DNA of 64,000 bases, taken from VAZQ01 sp035293945. GTDB taxonomy: Bacteria > Pseudomonadota > Alphaproteobacteria > Rhizobiales > Xanthobacteraceae. Location: the NCBI GenBank assembly GCA_035293945.1, contig DATGLV010000002.1, positions 210,129-274,128 on the forward strand, read 5' to 3'. The first letter of the stretch is position 1; each line of letters begins with the position of its first letter. The notes beneath the pieces were generated by a model, which was not told the origin of the DNA, searched no databases, and saw only the letters and a program-made list of their open reading frames with translations. Of this stretch, positions 41,642 to 50,908 are shown one piece after another. Position numbers and translations under genes: made by a program.

Positions 41642-42011
41642 GGATGCTCCCGATCGGAATTTCGCCGGACAGAAGCGAAGCAGCGGTAGAGCCTGACTGA
41701 ACATTCGCGGCGCTGCTTTGCAATGGGACGACGTCCGGCTGCGGGCGTGCGGCCGGGACCGAGCTGTTCGACCCACTACCAGCGGAACTGCTGGAAGAGG
41801 TTCCCCCGGTGAGCAGCGACACGATCTGGGAATTGACCCGTTTGATGGCCGCTTGGTTCGCGATGCTTGCCATTCCGGTCGTTTGATCGGTCAAGGCGCT
41901 CTGCATGACCGAAAAAAACGCGTTGTTGTTCGACAGCTGCTGGGCCCAAACCTGCTGCTGGTTCTGCCAGTTCTGGTCCTGCTGCCAAAACGAAACGCTC
42001 GAAATGCTCAT
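41625..42011 (-). CDS. Hypothetical Gln/Ser-rich protein of the hook locus
   Basis: This 128-aa protein has a Gln/Asn/Trp-rich N terminus (about 1-30, with FWQQDQNWQNQQQVWAQQL), a helical middle (NAFFSVMQSALTDQTTGMASI), and a Ser/Gly/Pro-rich tail. No signal peptide or known domain is evident. The composition suggests an exported or axial flagellar accessory protein. It starts at ATG 42011, faces flgL and ends inside the 3' end of the TPR-glycosyltransferase (17-bp overlap). Function unknown. Confidence 0.6.
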   Translation of the reverse strand: MSISSVSFWQQDQNWQNQQQVWAQQLSNNNAFFSVMQSALTDQTTGMASIANQAAIKRVNSQIVSLLTGGTSSSSSAGSGSNSSVPAARPQPDVVPLQSSAANVQSGSTAASLLSGEIPIGSILSVLA

Positions 42012-42165
42012 GCTCTCGATCCTGCGAGGGTCTCGTTCCGCACGCCTCCCTGGCGATGCTAAGGCGCCCCTGGTTAAATCTCCCTTTCAGAAGTGCCGTC
42101 CGCGCGCCAGCGCTTACTGTCTCATTCTGGTACGGGCAACGGGGTCTGTGCCTTCGCCGACGCTA

Positions 42166-43671
42166 TCAAGCGGGCCCCAGGTAGTTGACCAGGCTCAACT
42201 GTGACAGGCGCGCAGTCGTCGATAGTGACGCTGCGAGGCTGTTTTGAATCGTCAAGATTTCGGTTCCGATCTGATCGGTGTTGACGCCTTCGATGCTTTG
42301 CAGCATGTCAGTCAAGGTATTCGTGGTCTGTGCGTTGACTGATTGCGCGTTCTTCACCGCGCTTTGCGCGTTGGCGATGTCCGCATCGATGTCGCTGATA
42401 TTCTGCGCGCCTTGCTGCAGGCTCAAATTGGTGCTCACCCGATTGGTGAGCGCCGAATAGCTCGCAGCCGCATTGGTGCTGGAGGGCGAATAGGTCGTCG
42501 CTGCCAGAACCGCAATATTAGCCACGACGGTGCTGAAGGCCTGCTCATTGGCCCGCATACCGTAAGCGACGCTGGTCGTAGGTCCGACTTGCGCCACCGC
42601 AGTCTGGCGTGCGGGGGTCGAGCCGTCTTCGCCCGTATACCAGAACACAGTGTTCGCAGTCGTGCCGTTCTGGAGCGCGGTGGCGGTGCTGAACGGAGGG
42701 CCGGCCACTCGTTGCGGCGGATACGAACCGAAGAAATTGTTGGCCGCGGCGACCGCGGAGGCGGCGGTCAGTTGTGTTTGCGCGAGATTGCCAACCGCCG
42801 TCGTCAACGCGGTTTGCAAATTCGCGGCGGTGGCGGCGGCGTTCGCCCCGATGGAAAACTGGTTGGCACCGGGCGTGGCCGAGCTGCTCGCTTGCAAAGT
42901 GATGGTTTGACTGGTCCCATCCGGCAGGGTCAGGCTGAATTGAATCTGGTCGCCGTCGTTCGGATTCGACCCGAGCGTTACGGTCTCGGTCTTCGGCGAC
43001 CCGGTGGGCTGCGTGACGGTCGCGCCGGTCAAGGTGGAATTTATTCCCGCCAGCTTGAAGCCGAACGGCGAGCCGGCGACGTCCTCGCTGATTGAAACTG
43101 TCGAGCCGGAGACGGCCGGAATGACCAAGCGGCCGAGGCCATTGGCACCGAGATCCGCCTGGTTGCGCTCGGAAATGACCTGAGTGAGTCCGGCCTGCAC
43201 ACCGCTGCCGTTGAGGATGTGGGCTGTTGTATTGACCGAGGCTTGATTGAGGGCACTGCCCGAAAAGATGTAGTTGTCCCCCACCTGGGTATTGAACACG
43301 CTGAGCAGCTCGTCCAGCTGATTGGCGGCGTTCGACTGCAGCGCTGTCTGCCCGCTGGCGTCGAGCGTGAAGGCCGCAGGCTGGGAGGCCGCGCTCTGCA
43401 TCGAATTTTGAATATCTCCGACCTGAGACAGCGCTCCCTCCTCGATCCCGAGCGTTGTCGTCAAAGTCGTATTGGTGTTGTCGAATCCGGAAAGCGCCGA
43501 GAGTTGGGCATCGAGACCGACGGTAAGGCCGGCCTGCGGCGCGAGGTCGGAATAGACAGCAGCCTTCTGCCCGGTTCCAAGCTGGCGGCTCAGCGTGTCG
43601 AGCTGATTCTGCAAATTCTGCTGCGCCAGGGCGCTGGACTGGATGCTCGCTGCTATCCCGGTGAGAGCCAT
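42166..43671 (-). CDS. flgL: FlgL, hook-filament junction protein, enlarged
   Basis: This 501-aa protein resembles FlgL/flagellin family proteins. N-terminal: LAQQNLQNQLDTLSRQLGTG; C-terminal: TRLSQLSLVNYLGPA, with helices such as NAQTTNTLTDMLQSIEGVNT. It is much longer than enterobacterial FlgL (~317 aa) because of a central insert rich in Thr, Gly and Asn with flagellin-IN-like repeats. ATG at 43671 was chosen over a GTG at 43674. It lies 7 bp after flgK and is last in the leftward flgE-flgK-flgL operon. It joins FlgK to the filament. Confidence 0.88.
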   Translation of the reverse strand: MALTGIAASIQSSALAQQNLQNQLDTLSRQLGTGQKAAVYSDLAPQAGLTVGLDAQLSALSGFDNTNTTLTTTLGIEEGALSQVGDIQNSMQSAASQPAAFTLDASGQTALQSNAANQLDELLSVFNTQVGDNYIFSGSALNQASVNTTAHILNGSGVQAGLTQVISERNQADLGANGLGRLVIPAVSGSTVSISEDVAGSPFGFKLAGINSTLTGATVTQPTGSPKTETVTLGSNPNDGDQIQFSLTLPDGTSQTITLQASSSATPGANQFSIGANAAATAANLQTALTTAVGNLAQTQLTAASAVAAANNFFGSYPPQRVAGPPFSTATALQNGTTANTVFWYTGEDGSTPARQTAVAQVGPTTSVAYGMRANEQAFSTVVANIAVLAATTYSPSSTNAAASYSALTNRVSTNLSLQQGAQNISDIDADIANAQSAVKNAQSVNAQTTNTLTDMLQSIEGVNTDQIGTEILTIQNSLAASLSTTARLSQLSLVNYLGPA

Positions 43672-43678
43672 CACGCAC

Positions 43679-45541
43679 CTATAGGATCTGCATCAAGGTT
43701 GTCATCATAGCCTGTACCGTCGTCATTACCCGCGCGTTGGCTTCGTAGGTCTGCTGCAAGGAGATGAGATTGGAGAGCTCGGAGTCGACGTTGACCCCGG
43801 AATCGTTGTTAAACCGTTGCTGCAGGGCGTTAACGACCACGTCCTGGCCCTGCTGCAGGCTGCTGGCAGCACTCGCCGCCTGGCTTTGCTGGCTGATGAC
43901 CTGACTCATGAAATCCGACAGGGTTCCACTGAATGGCGCGGTGGAGCTGCCGATCCCGGTGCTCGCCGGGAAGGTCAACTTCGCAGTGGTCAGCTGATTG
44001 AGCAGAAAATTCGGGCGGGTCGAATCGCCAACCGGGGTCGCCGGCGAAGTCTGATAGACGACCAGCGACTGTGGATTGGCGAGAACGGCACTATTCACGG
44101 TGATTCGGCCGGCGAGCCCCACGTCCTGCGAGCCCAGCGCCGTGATCGCGCCGCTGATCGGCGTGTTGCCGTCGGTGAAGAGGGGAAGCTGGGGGCTGCC
44201 GTTGGCCAGCGCGTTCGCAGTCGTGGTCGTCGACACGGCATTGACGGTCGACGTGAGCGCGGGCGTGTTGAGCACCGACAGGACCGAACCCACAATCGAG
44301 AACTGCAGATTCGATCCGAGCGCGGCATTGAGCTGGTTCACCACCGAGCCGTAGCCGTTGGAGAAATTCACGCCGATCACTTGATTGTTCGGATTAGAGC
44401 TCGTGTTCGGCAGCGGCAGTGCCGCGGGATCATCGACACGAACGATCGTAACGGTGTGCTGGACGTTGGACGGGTCCGTATAAGTCACCTGCAGCGAATT
44501 GCCCGGAAGCATGCCGCTGATGTCAGCGGAAAACCCCGACTGGCTTCCCGAGGTTATCGCGGTCCCGTTGGTGGTCTGGTTCGACAGGGCTTCAGACATC
44601 TGCGCCGCAAGCTCGTCAAGCTGGCCTTGCGCCTGCGGAAGTATCTGGTCGCGCGCCTGTACGTAAGCCGCGATCTGCCCGGACTGGATACCGTTGTTGG
44701 CGAGGAGATCGGTGCTGGTGCCGTCGGGAGCTTGCAACGTAATGGTCCCGACTCCGTCCTTGGACGGGTCCGCACTCCACAACGCACTCGCCGATAGCGA
44801 GCCGCGATCGTCGAACTTGAGCTGCGATGCCTGCAGACCCACCAATTGCAAGCCGGAGCTCGTAAAGATCGAGACCTGGTCATTGTTGTTCTTGACAACC
44901 GTAACGTTCATCAGCTGCGTGAGCTGAGTGATCGCCTGGTCGCGCTGGTCTTCGAGCGTCGCGGTGGTGGAATCCTGCGGCGACACCGCCGAAAGCTGTT
45001 GGTTGAGCTGCGCGATCGTCTGCATGGCCTGATTGGCCCGGGTGACGGCATCGGAAATGTTCTGCTCGGCTTGCGTGCGCAGCTGTTGAATGCCGCCGCT
45101 CATGGAATTGAGATTCTGCGTCAGCTGTTGCGCCGCGCTCAGAACCCCGGTCTGGGCCGCATAGGACGAAGGACTGGTCGACAGATTTTGCAGAGCCGCC
45201 GTGAAATTGTTGTAGGCGGTGTCAAATGCGCCGGGCGTGCCCGGCGTCCCGTAGACCTGCTGCAGCTGTTGATAGAGGCTTGCTTTGGCGTCCGCGTAGG
45301 AGCCGCCGGAAGTCTCGGTCCACAACTGGCTCTGCACCAGAGCGTCGAGATTGCGATTGATGCCGGTGACGTCGACACTCGCGCCGAATGTGCCGCCGGA
45401 TCCAACCTCGACCTGATCGGCGGTCTGCCGCACATATCCGGGCGTGTTGGCATTGGCGATGTTCCCGGAGACCACCGACAGCCCTTGCTGGGCCGCGTTG
45501 AGGCCCGCGAGCGACGTGCCGAGCGACTGCGTGAGACTCAT
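43679..45541 (-). CDS. flgK: FlgK, hook-filament junction protein
   Basis: This 620-aa protein is FlgK. It has the N-terminal SLAGLNAAQQGLSVVSGNIA then NANTPGYVRQTADQ, a central FNNFTAALQNLS region, the motif LEDQRDQAITQLTQLMNVTV and the C-terminal SLQQTYEANARVMTTVQAMM. Length is near the usual 550. ATG at 45541 is the start; flgE ends 56 bp upstream. It forms the junction between hook and filament together with FlgL. Confidence 0.95.
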   Translation of the reverse strand: MSLTQSLGTSLAGLNAAQQGLSVVSGNIANANTPGYVRQTADQVEVGSGGTFGASVDVTGINRNLDALVQSQLWTETSGGSYADAKASLYQQLQQVYGTPGTPGAFDTAYNNFTAALQNLSTSPSSYAAQTGVLSAAQQLTQNLNSMSGGIQQLRTQAEQNISDAVTRANQAMQTIAQLNQQLSAVSPQDSTTATLEDQRDQAITQLTQLMNVTVVKNNNDQVSIFTSSGLQLVGLQASQLKFDDRGSLSASALWSADPSKDGVGTITLQAPDGTSTDLLANNGIQSGQIAAYVQARDQILPQAQGQLDELAAQMSEALSNQTTNGTAITSGSQSGFSADISGMLPGNSLQVTYTDPSNVQHTVTIVRVDDPAALPLPNTSSNPNNQVIGVNFSNGYGSVVNQLNAALGSNLQFSIVGSVLSVLNTPALTSTVNAVSTTTTANALANGSPQLPLFTDGNTPISGAITALGSQDVGLAGRITVNSAVLANPQSLVVYQTSPATPVGDSTRPNFLLNQLTTAKLTFPASTGIGSSTAPFSGTLSDFMSQVISQQSQAASAASSLQQGQDVVVNALQQRFNNDSGVNVDSELSNLISLQQTYEANARVMTTVQAMMTTLMQIL

Positions 45542-45597
45542 GCTGGCTGCCCTGCGCCCGCGCCGGGTTTATGCGCGGGCCGAGATCGCCGCCGCCG

Positions 45598-47646
45598 TCA
45601 CTGGATGACGGTGAGCAGGCTCTGCATCATCTGGTTGGCGGTGGTCATGACCTTGGCGCTGGCCGAATAGGCTTGCTGCGCCACGATCAAATGGCTGAAC
45701 TGGGTCGCGATATCGACGTTGGAAGCCTCGACCGAGTTGCCGACAATCTGGCCGGTCGCCGAGAACAACGCCGGGCCCGAATCCTGCGTCGCCGCGTAGG
45801 CGCCGCCGTTCAGAGCCTGCAACGAGTCCTCGCCGTTGAAGTTGGCGAGAGTGATTTCCGCGAGCGGGATGTTCTGCCCGTTGGAGAACGTGCCGACGAT
45901 ACGATTCTGGCCGTTGACGGCGATCGACTGCAGCTTTCCTGCCGCAAAGCCGTCCTGCTGCAGCTCGTTGACCTGGACGGTGCCACTGGAATCGGCGAAC
46001 TGCGTCAGTCCATTGCTGCCGAACACGAGCTGCACGTTCCCAAGCGAGTCGCCGTTGACCTTGAGATTGGCGAGCGTGAGACTCGATAACGGCGGGCTCA
46101 TTTGGCCGGAGGAATTGAACGTGAAGACCGTGCCAACGTTCGTCCAGGCCGATTGCGTGCCGGTCGCGTTCGAGTTCGATTGGTAGAAGAGCTGCCAGGT
46201 GTCCGTTCCCCCGGTGGCGACGCTCGCGGTCTTGGCCCAGCGAAACTGGATATTCACCGGATTGCCGGTCGAGTCGTAGGCGGTCACCGAGCCACCGGAA
46301 AGCGATTCGTTGGTGAAGGTCTGTGCGTCGTCGGCGATCACGGTGCCATTGGCGGGGATAGCCAGCAGATTGTGAATGCCGAAGCGCGACGCGTCGGCGC
46401 TGCCGCCAATTGTGATCTGGTCGGTAGCGTTGTTGGCGGTGATGGTGATGTTGCCGGTCGTCTGGTCGACCGATGCGGTGACATTGGTCAAACCGGCGAG
46501 CGCGGTCTGCAGTTGGGCGAGCGTGGCAACGTTGCTGGGGCCGAAGGTAATGGTCGAGGTCGTCGGCGAAGCCGGTGGCGTATCGGTCGTAACCGTCATG
46601 GTCTGACCGGCCGCAACGATGTTCTGCGTGAGCAGATTGGTCGGCTGGAAGCTGGTGTTGCCGGTGCCGAACCCGACCGCGGAGGCGCCGTTGCCGGTGA
46701 CGGTGATCGGAATCTGCGGATTGGCGCCGGTCAGGACCAATTGATTGCTGCCGTTGATGGTCGCCGTGATGGCGGTCGCGCCGGTGTGGCCGGAACCGGT
46801 GCCGATCGCATCAATGAGATTCTGGATCGTCGGGCTGCCCGAATTGGGCACCGTATAGGTGTCCGTGTTGGTGCCGTCGGACACCGAAATGGTCTGGCCG
46901 GCCGTCAAGCCGAGTGATGCGAGCGTGGTGGTTGCGCCGCTGGAAAGCACCACGCTTCCCTTACCCACAGCATCCGCGTCCGGCAGAATGGTCGCGCCGG
47001 TGCCGGTGACCTTTGCGGCCGCCGGCGCGCCGATCAGCGGATTGGCCGTAAACCCGACCGGGTTCAGCAGGTTGGACCCCGGCACGCTCGGGCTCGAGGT
47101 GGCGGTCGCCGGATCGCTGGAAAGGTTGGCCTTGTATTGGATCTGCGTGGTCGGCTGGGCCGGCACGAAATTGGTGCTGAATTGCAGCACTTGCGGCACG
47201 CTGCCGAGTGGGTTGCCGGTGGTGGGGCTGACCGGGATCCCCATGAGATAGTAGCCGGCGCCGTTGACCAGATAGCCACCCGAGTTTTCCTGAAAGTCAC
47301 CGCGCCGCGTGTAATCGTTCACCCCGCTGAAGACCGGCTGATTGTCCGAGAAGGAGGTCGGCTGCGCGACCACGAACCAACCGTCGCCGTTGATGGCCAT
47401 GTTGGTGCTGATATTGGACGACTCGATCGACCCCTGCACGCTGTTGGTCGCGACCGATTCGGCAAGTACGCTGCCGGAGGTCTGCTGGCCGGCGGCGGCC
47501 TGCGAGACCAAGGCATCAAAGGCCGTGTCCGTTTCCTTGAATCCGGTGGTCTGCGAGTTGGCGATGTTGCCGGAAATGTTCTGCAGCGCGAAGGATTGCG
47601 CCTGCAAGCCCCCAACAGAGGTCGTGAGAGCATCAAAAAGGCCCAT
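45598..47646 (-). CDS. flgE: FlgE, flagellar hook protein, enlarged
   Basis: This 682-aa protein is the hook subunit. The N terminus has MGLFDALTTSVGGLQAQSFA and NISGNIANSQTTGFKETDTA, and the C terminus has SHLIVAQQAYSASAKVMTTA. The central domain (about 200-500) is larger than in the ~400-aa enterobacterial protein and contains two flagellin-IN-like repeats. I chose ATG at 47646; upstream in-frame codons do not look like FlgE. It is first in flgE-flgK-flgL. A perfect sigma-54 promoter lies about 100 bp upstream. Confidence 0.95.
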   Translation of the reverse strand: MGLFDALTTSVGGLQAQSFALQNISGNIANSQTTGFKETDTAFDALVSQAAAGQQTSGSVLAESVATNSVQGSIESSNISTNMAINGDGWFVVAQPTSFSDNQPVFSGVNDYTRRGDFQENSGGYLVNGAGYYLMGIPVSPTTGNPLGSVPQVLQFSTNFVPAQPTTQIQYKANLSSDPATATSSPSVPGSNLLNPVGFTANPLIGAPAAAKVTGTGATILPDADAVGKGSVVLSSGATTTLASLGLTAGQTISVSDGTNTDTYTVPNSGSPTIQNLIDAIGTGSGHTGATAITATINGSNQLVLTGANPQIPITVTGNGASAVGFGTGNTSFQPTNLLTQNIVAAGQTMTVTTDTPPASPTTSTITFGPSNVATLAQLQTALAGLTNVTASVDQTTGNITITANNATDQITIGGSADASRFGIHNLLAIPANGTVIADDAQTFTNESLSGGSVTAYDSTGNPVNIQFRWAKTASVATGGTDTWQLFYQSNSNATGTQSAWTNVGTVFTFNSSGQMSPPLSSLTLANLKVNGDSLGNVQLVFGSNGLTQFADSSGTVQVNELQQDGFAAGKLQSIAVNGQNRIVGTFSNGQNIPLAEITLANFNGEDSLQALNGGAYAATQDSGPALFSATGQIVGNSVEASNVDIATQFSHLIVAQQAYSASAKVMTTANQMMQSLLTVIQ

Positions 47647-47743
47647 GGCAGGTCTCCAACTTGCGTTCCGGCCGCGGCGGCGAGCGCGCGCGTCGCACGC
47701 CCAAGGCTCCGGGCCGATGCACCGACACCGGCGCGGAATGCGT

Positions 47744-47759
47744 CGCAATCCGCGTGCCA
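47744..47759 (-). promoter_or_regulatory. Sigma-54 promoter of flgE
   Basis: On the minus strand TGGCACGCGGATTGCG matches the -24/-12 consensus TGGCACG-N4-TTGC exactly, with the GG-N10-GC spacing. It is about 100 bp upstream of flgE. Hook operons are sigma-54 dependent in Caulobacter and relatives. Confidence 0.75.
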
Positions 47760-47900
47760 AAGGAATTAATTCGGGAAATCAGATGCTTGCTTTAGAAGGC
47801 TGACCGCAAGACCCGGGCAAAACTGACCGTCGCCGGCAATTTCTGCCGGGAGCGGAGATCAGCTGAAGACGCACGATCGAAGCTTCGCTAAGAGGAAAGC

Positions 47901-48746
47901 ATGCGTTTTGAGGGCACCAGCAGCTATATGGCGACCGAGGACCTCAAGGTCGCGGTCAATGCTGCAATTGCGCTCGAGCGGCCGCTCCTGGTCAAGGGCG
48001 AGCCCGGCACCGGCAAGACCGTGCTCGCACTCGAGATCGCCCGCAGCCTCGGCGCGCCGCTGATCGAGTGGCATATCAAATCCACCACCAAGGCCCTGCA
48101 GGGCCTTTATGAATACGATGCGGTGGCGCGGCTGCGCGACAGCCAGCTTGGCGATGCCCGCGTCGCGGACATCCGCAATTACATAAAGCGCGGCAAACTC
48201 TGGGATGCCTTCGTGTCCGACGAGCGTCCGGTGCTGCTGATCGATGAGATCGATAAGGCCGATATCGAGTTCCCGAACGACCTGCTGCTCGAGCTCGACC
48301 GCATGGAGTTCTTCGTCTACGAGACAGCCGAGACCATCAGGGCGCGCCGCCGCCCGATCGTCATCATCACGTCCAACAACGAGAAGGAGCTGCCGGACGC
48401 GTTCCTGCGCCGGTGCTTCTTTCATTACATCCGCTTTCCGGATCCGGACACGATGCGAGCGATCGTCGAGGTGCACTTCCCCGGCATCAAGCAGCGACTG
48501 GTGAATGAGGCGCTGACGCTGTTCTACGAGATCCGCGAGGTCTCGGGCTTGAGAAAAAGGCCCTCAACTTCCGAGCTGCTCGACTGGCTCAAGCTGCTCA
48601 TGGTCGACGAGATCAGCCCGGAAATGCTGCGCGAGCGCGATCCCACGAAGCTGATCCCGCCGCTCGCAGGAGCGCTGATCAAGAACGAGCAGGATGTGCA
48701 CCTGCTCGAGCGGCTCGCCTTCCTGGCCAAGCGCGAGCGGCGATGA
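47901..48746 (+). CDS. MoxR-type AAA+ ATPase
   Basis: This 281-aa protein is a MoxR-family ATPase. Walker A is GEPGTGKT at 33-40, Walker B is LLIDEIDKAD near 112-121, followed by sensor-type VIITSNNEKELPDAFLRRC. MoxR ATPases work with VWA-domain partners to insert metals or assemble enzyme complexes. ATG at 47901 has GAGGAAAG upstream. The partner VWA gene is usually adjacent; here the only VWA gene is at 61.5 kb. Target unknown. Confidence 0.9.
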   Translation: MRFEGTSSYMATEDLKVAVNAAIALERPLLVKGEPGTGKTVLALEIARSLGAPLIEWHIKSTTKALQGLYEYDAVARLRDSQLGDARVADIRNYIKRGKLWDAFVSDERPVLLIDEIDKADIEFPNDLLLELDRMEFFVYETAETIRARRRPIVIITSNNEKELPDAFLRRCFFHYIRFPDPDTMRAIVEVHFPGIKQRLVNEALTLFYEIREVSGLRKRPSTSELLDWLKLLMVDEISPEMLRERDPTKLIPPLAGALIKNEQDVHLLERLAFLAKRERR

Positions 48747-48760
48747 TCACTTCGATCGCG

Positions 48761-50266
48761 TCACGGGTTGAGGCCCCCGGCGCCGTCATCAATACCTGCG
48801 GGATCAAGTTGCGGCTCGACCGGTTGCCCGGGTGTGGGCGGGTGTGGCCGCGATGCTGCCCGGGCTTGTCGGCGCGTCGCCGCGGGCCGTTGATGCGGCG
48901 GCTTTCCGGGCTTGGCGCGCGGCGCGCCCGCGCGGGCCGCTCGCGCCCTCATCGCATCGCGGCCTCGCGTCCACCAGTAGCCCATTTGCGTGGCGACACG
49001 ACCCGCGAGCCCACCGCTCCAGATCAATTCAAAAGGCAAGAACAGCCGCCAAGAATCGTCGTTGTCGACGATCGCGCGGGCAATCAAGTTGCCGGCCATC
49101 GCCGTGGTATTGAGGCCGTGGCCGCCGAAGCCGCTGGCGAGCCAGATCCCGGGCGACAGCTCACCGATCTGCGGCATGCCGTGAATGGTGCGGCCGAGCA
49201 CGCCGGACCATCGATGCTCGATGCGTATCTCGCCGAGCTGCGGATAAAGCCTTGAGATGTCGGCGGCTAGCCGTCCAGCAAAGCGGCGAGGATCCGCCTC
49301 CCAGGTGGTGAGGCAACCGGAGATCAACAGCCGATCGCCGTCGACGATCCGGTAGTGATTGTCGGCGCCTTCTCCGTCGCTGATGGCGCCGTAGTAGTTG
49401 ATGGTTTCGCGCAGGCGCGGACCAAGCCGCGCAGTGGTCGCGAGATAAGTCCATATCGGCAGCAAGGTTGCGGCTATCCGCGGCATCAGCGCGCCGATAT
49501 GGACATTGCCGGCGAGCACGACATGGGTCGCGCGCAACCGCCCATTCGGCGTTTCGACACGCTTGCGCACGCCGGCCGGATCGAGCGCGATTGCCGGCGT
49601 GCTCTCGAAGATATGCGCCCCGGCCGCCTCAGCCGCAGCCGCCAGGCCCAGCGCATAATTGAGCGGATGCAGGTGGAAGGCGCGCGGAAAGTGAATGGCG
49701 TTGAAATACCGATTGCTCTTGAGCACGTCGCGAACCCGGTCGGCCGACCAGCCTTCGACCTGTGTGCCGAGGTCGTGACCGAGCAGTTGCAGGGTGGCGT
49801 TGGAGCTGTCCTCGTCATCGAATTTGCAGACGCTGAGCCAACCGTCGATCGGCTCCACGCCCCTCATCCTGGTGTCGACGATCGTTCGGCGCACATATTC
49901 CAGACCGGCTTGCGCGAGTGCCCACAACTCCTTTGCTCGAGCAAGCCCTACGCGCTCGACGATGCTTCGGGCCGGCGCCGCGAAGCCCGGCAGAACGAAT
50001 CCGCAATTGCGCCCCGAGGCGTTCCAGGCAATCGCGCGCGCCTCCACGACCGCGACCGACCAGCCGGCACGAGCGATCTCGCGTGCCGTGGTCAGGCCGG
50101 CAAGGCCGGCGCCAATAACGCAAACATCGACATCGAGAGCCGCAGCCAATGGCGCGCGCTGCGGCGCTGGCACCGCCGTCGTCGCATACCAGCTCGTCGC
50201 CTGGTCAGCTCGATCCAATCCCCGGTCCTTCTGCCCATCGGCACAACGACGCGCGCCCCGAGACAT
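48761..50266 (-). CDS. FAD-dependent oxidoreductase (DAO family)
   Basis: This 501-aa flavoprotein has the N-terminal FAD motif VDVCVIGAGLAGLTTAREIA at about residue 45, the GRNCGFVLPGF segment, and a C-terminal ASGFGGHGLNTTAMAGNLIA, as in D-amino-acid/glycine-oxidase-like enzymes acting on amines. A long Arg/Ala/Pro-rich tail (last ~70 residues) is unusual. I chose ATG at 50266 with GAGAG upstream; the longer frame overlaps the divergent sixA gene. It converges with moxR, 14 bp apart. Substrate unknown. Confidence 0.8.
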   Translation of the reverse strand: MSRGARRCADGQKDRGLDRADQATSWYATTAVPAPQRAPLAAALDVDVCVIGAGLAGLTTAREIARAGWSVAVVEARAIAWNASGRNCGFVLPGFAAPARSIVERVGLARAKELWALAQAGLEYVRRTIVDTRMRGVEPIDGWLSVCKFDDEDSSNATLQLLGHDLGTQVEGWSADRVRDVLKSNRYFNAIHFPRAFHLHPLNYALGLAAAAEAAGAHIFESTPAIALDPAGVRKRVETPNGRLRATHVVLAGNVHIGALMPRIAATLLPIWTYLATTARLGPRLRETINYYGAISDGEGADNHYRIVDGDRLLISGCLTTWEADPRRFAGRLAADISRLYPQLGEIRIEHRWSGVLGRTIHGMPQIGELSPGIWLASGFGGHGLNTTAMAGNLIARAIVDNDDSWRLFLPFELIWSGGLAGRVATQMGYWWTRGRDAMRARAARAGAPRAKPGKPPHQRPAATRRQARAASRPHPPTPGQPVEPQLDPAGIDDGAGGLNP

Positions 50267-50303
50267 GCTAGACTCTCGCGGCGAAGAAATCGATGCTGCT
50301 CCC

Positions 50304-50825
50304 ATGCGCTTGATGCTGCTGCGCCACGCCAAGGCCGAGAAGGCCGAAAAGGGGGGAACGCGTGACCGCGACCGCTGCCTCAACGGTCGCGGGCGCAAGG
50401 ATGCCGCGCAAATTGCAGCTTACATCGTGCGACACAAGCTGTTGCCCGATCGGGTCCTGGTGTCGGCGGCGCAACGAACGCGCGAAACTTGGGAACACAT
50501 GCTTCCGGCATTTTCCAAGAGACCGCCGGTAGCTTTCGAAGAGCGCCTCTACGATGCTGGGCCCGAGGACATCACCGCGGTGATCAAGGCGGAAGGTCAT
50601 TCGGCCCGAGTCCTTCTGCTGATCGGCCACAATCCGGGCATCTATGATACGGCGCGCGCCCTGCTTATGCATCCAAACGCCGAGCACCAGCTTGCCGATG
50701 GGCTGCCGACCGCCGGCCTCGTCGTGATCGACTTTGCCGGGAATGACTGGCGCAAGCTTGCCACCCGTAGCGGCCGTCTCGTCGATTTTGCCACTCCGCG
50801 GCTCATTGCCGCCCAGAACGACTAG
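50304..50825 (+). CDS. SixA-type phosphohistidine phosphatase
   Basis: This 173-aa protein is a histidine phosphatase of the SixA type. The catalytic RH motif is LMLLRHAKAEKAEKGG near the N terminus (His about residue 8), followed by SAAQRTRETWEHMLP and the second His in LLLIGHNPGIYDTARALL. SixA removes phosphate from phosphohistidine, for example on phosphotransfer proteins. ATG at 50304 is the start, 37 bp from the divergent oxidoreductase start. It is followed by a universal stress gene. Confidence 0.85.
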   Translation: MRLMLLRHAKAEKAEKGGTRDRDRCLNGRGRKDAAQIAAYIVRHKLLPDRVLVSAAQRTRETWEHMLPAFSKRPPVAFEERLYDAGPEDITAVIKAEGHSARVLLLIGHNPGIYDTARALLMHPNAEHQLADGLPTAGLVVIDFAGNDWRKLATRSGRLVDFATPRLIAAQND

Positions 50826-50908
50826 CTGGGTCGGCATCGCGACACGCACGCGCAAACGTGTCATGATTGTTCAGTGGTTCCGATTCCGGCTGGAAGGGGA
50901 CGGCCGCC

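Noticed and set aside
42062..42080. GGTTAAA upstream of flgL region as a CtrA box
   Set aside because: Only one half-site is present; no TTAA at the required 7-base spacing.
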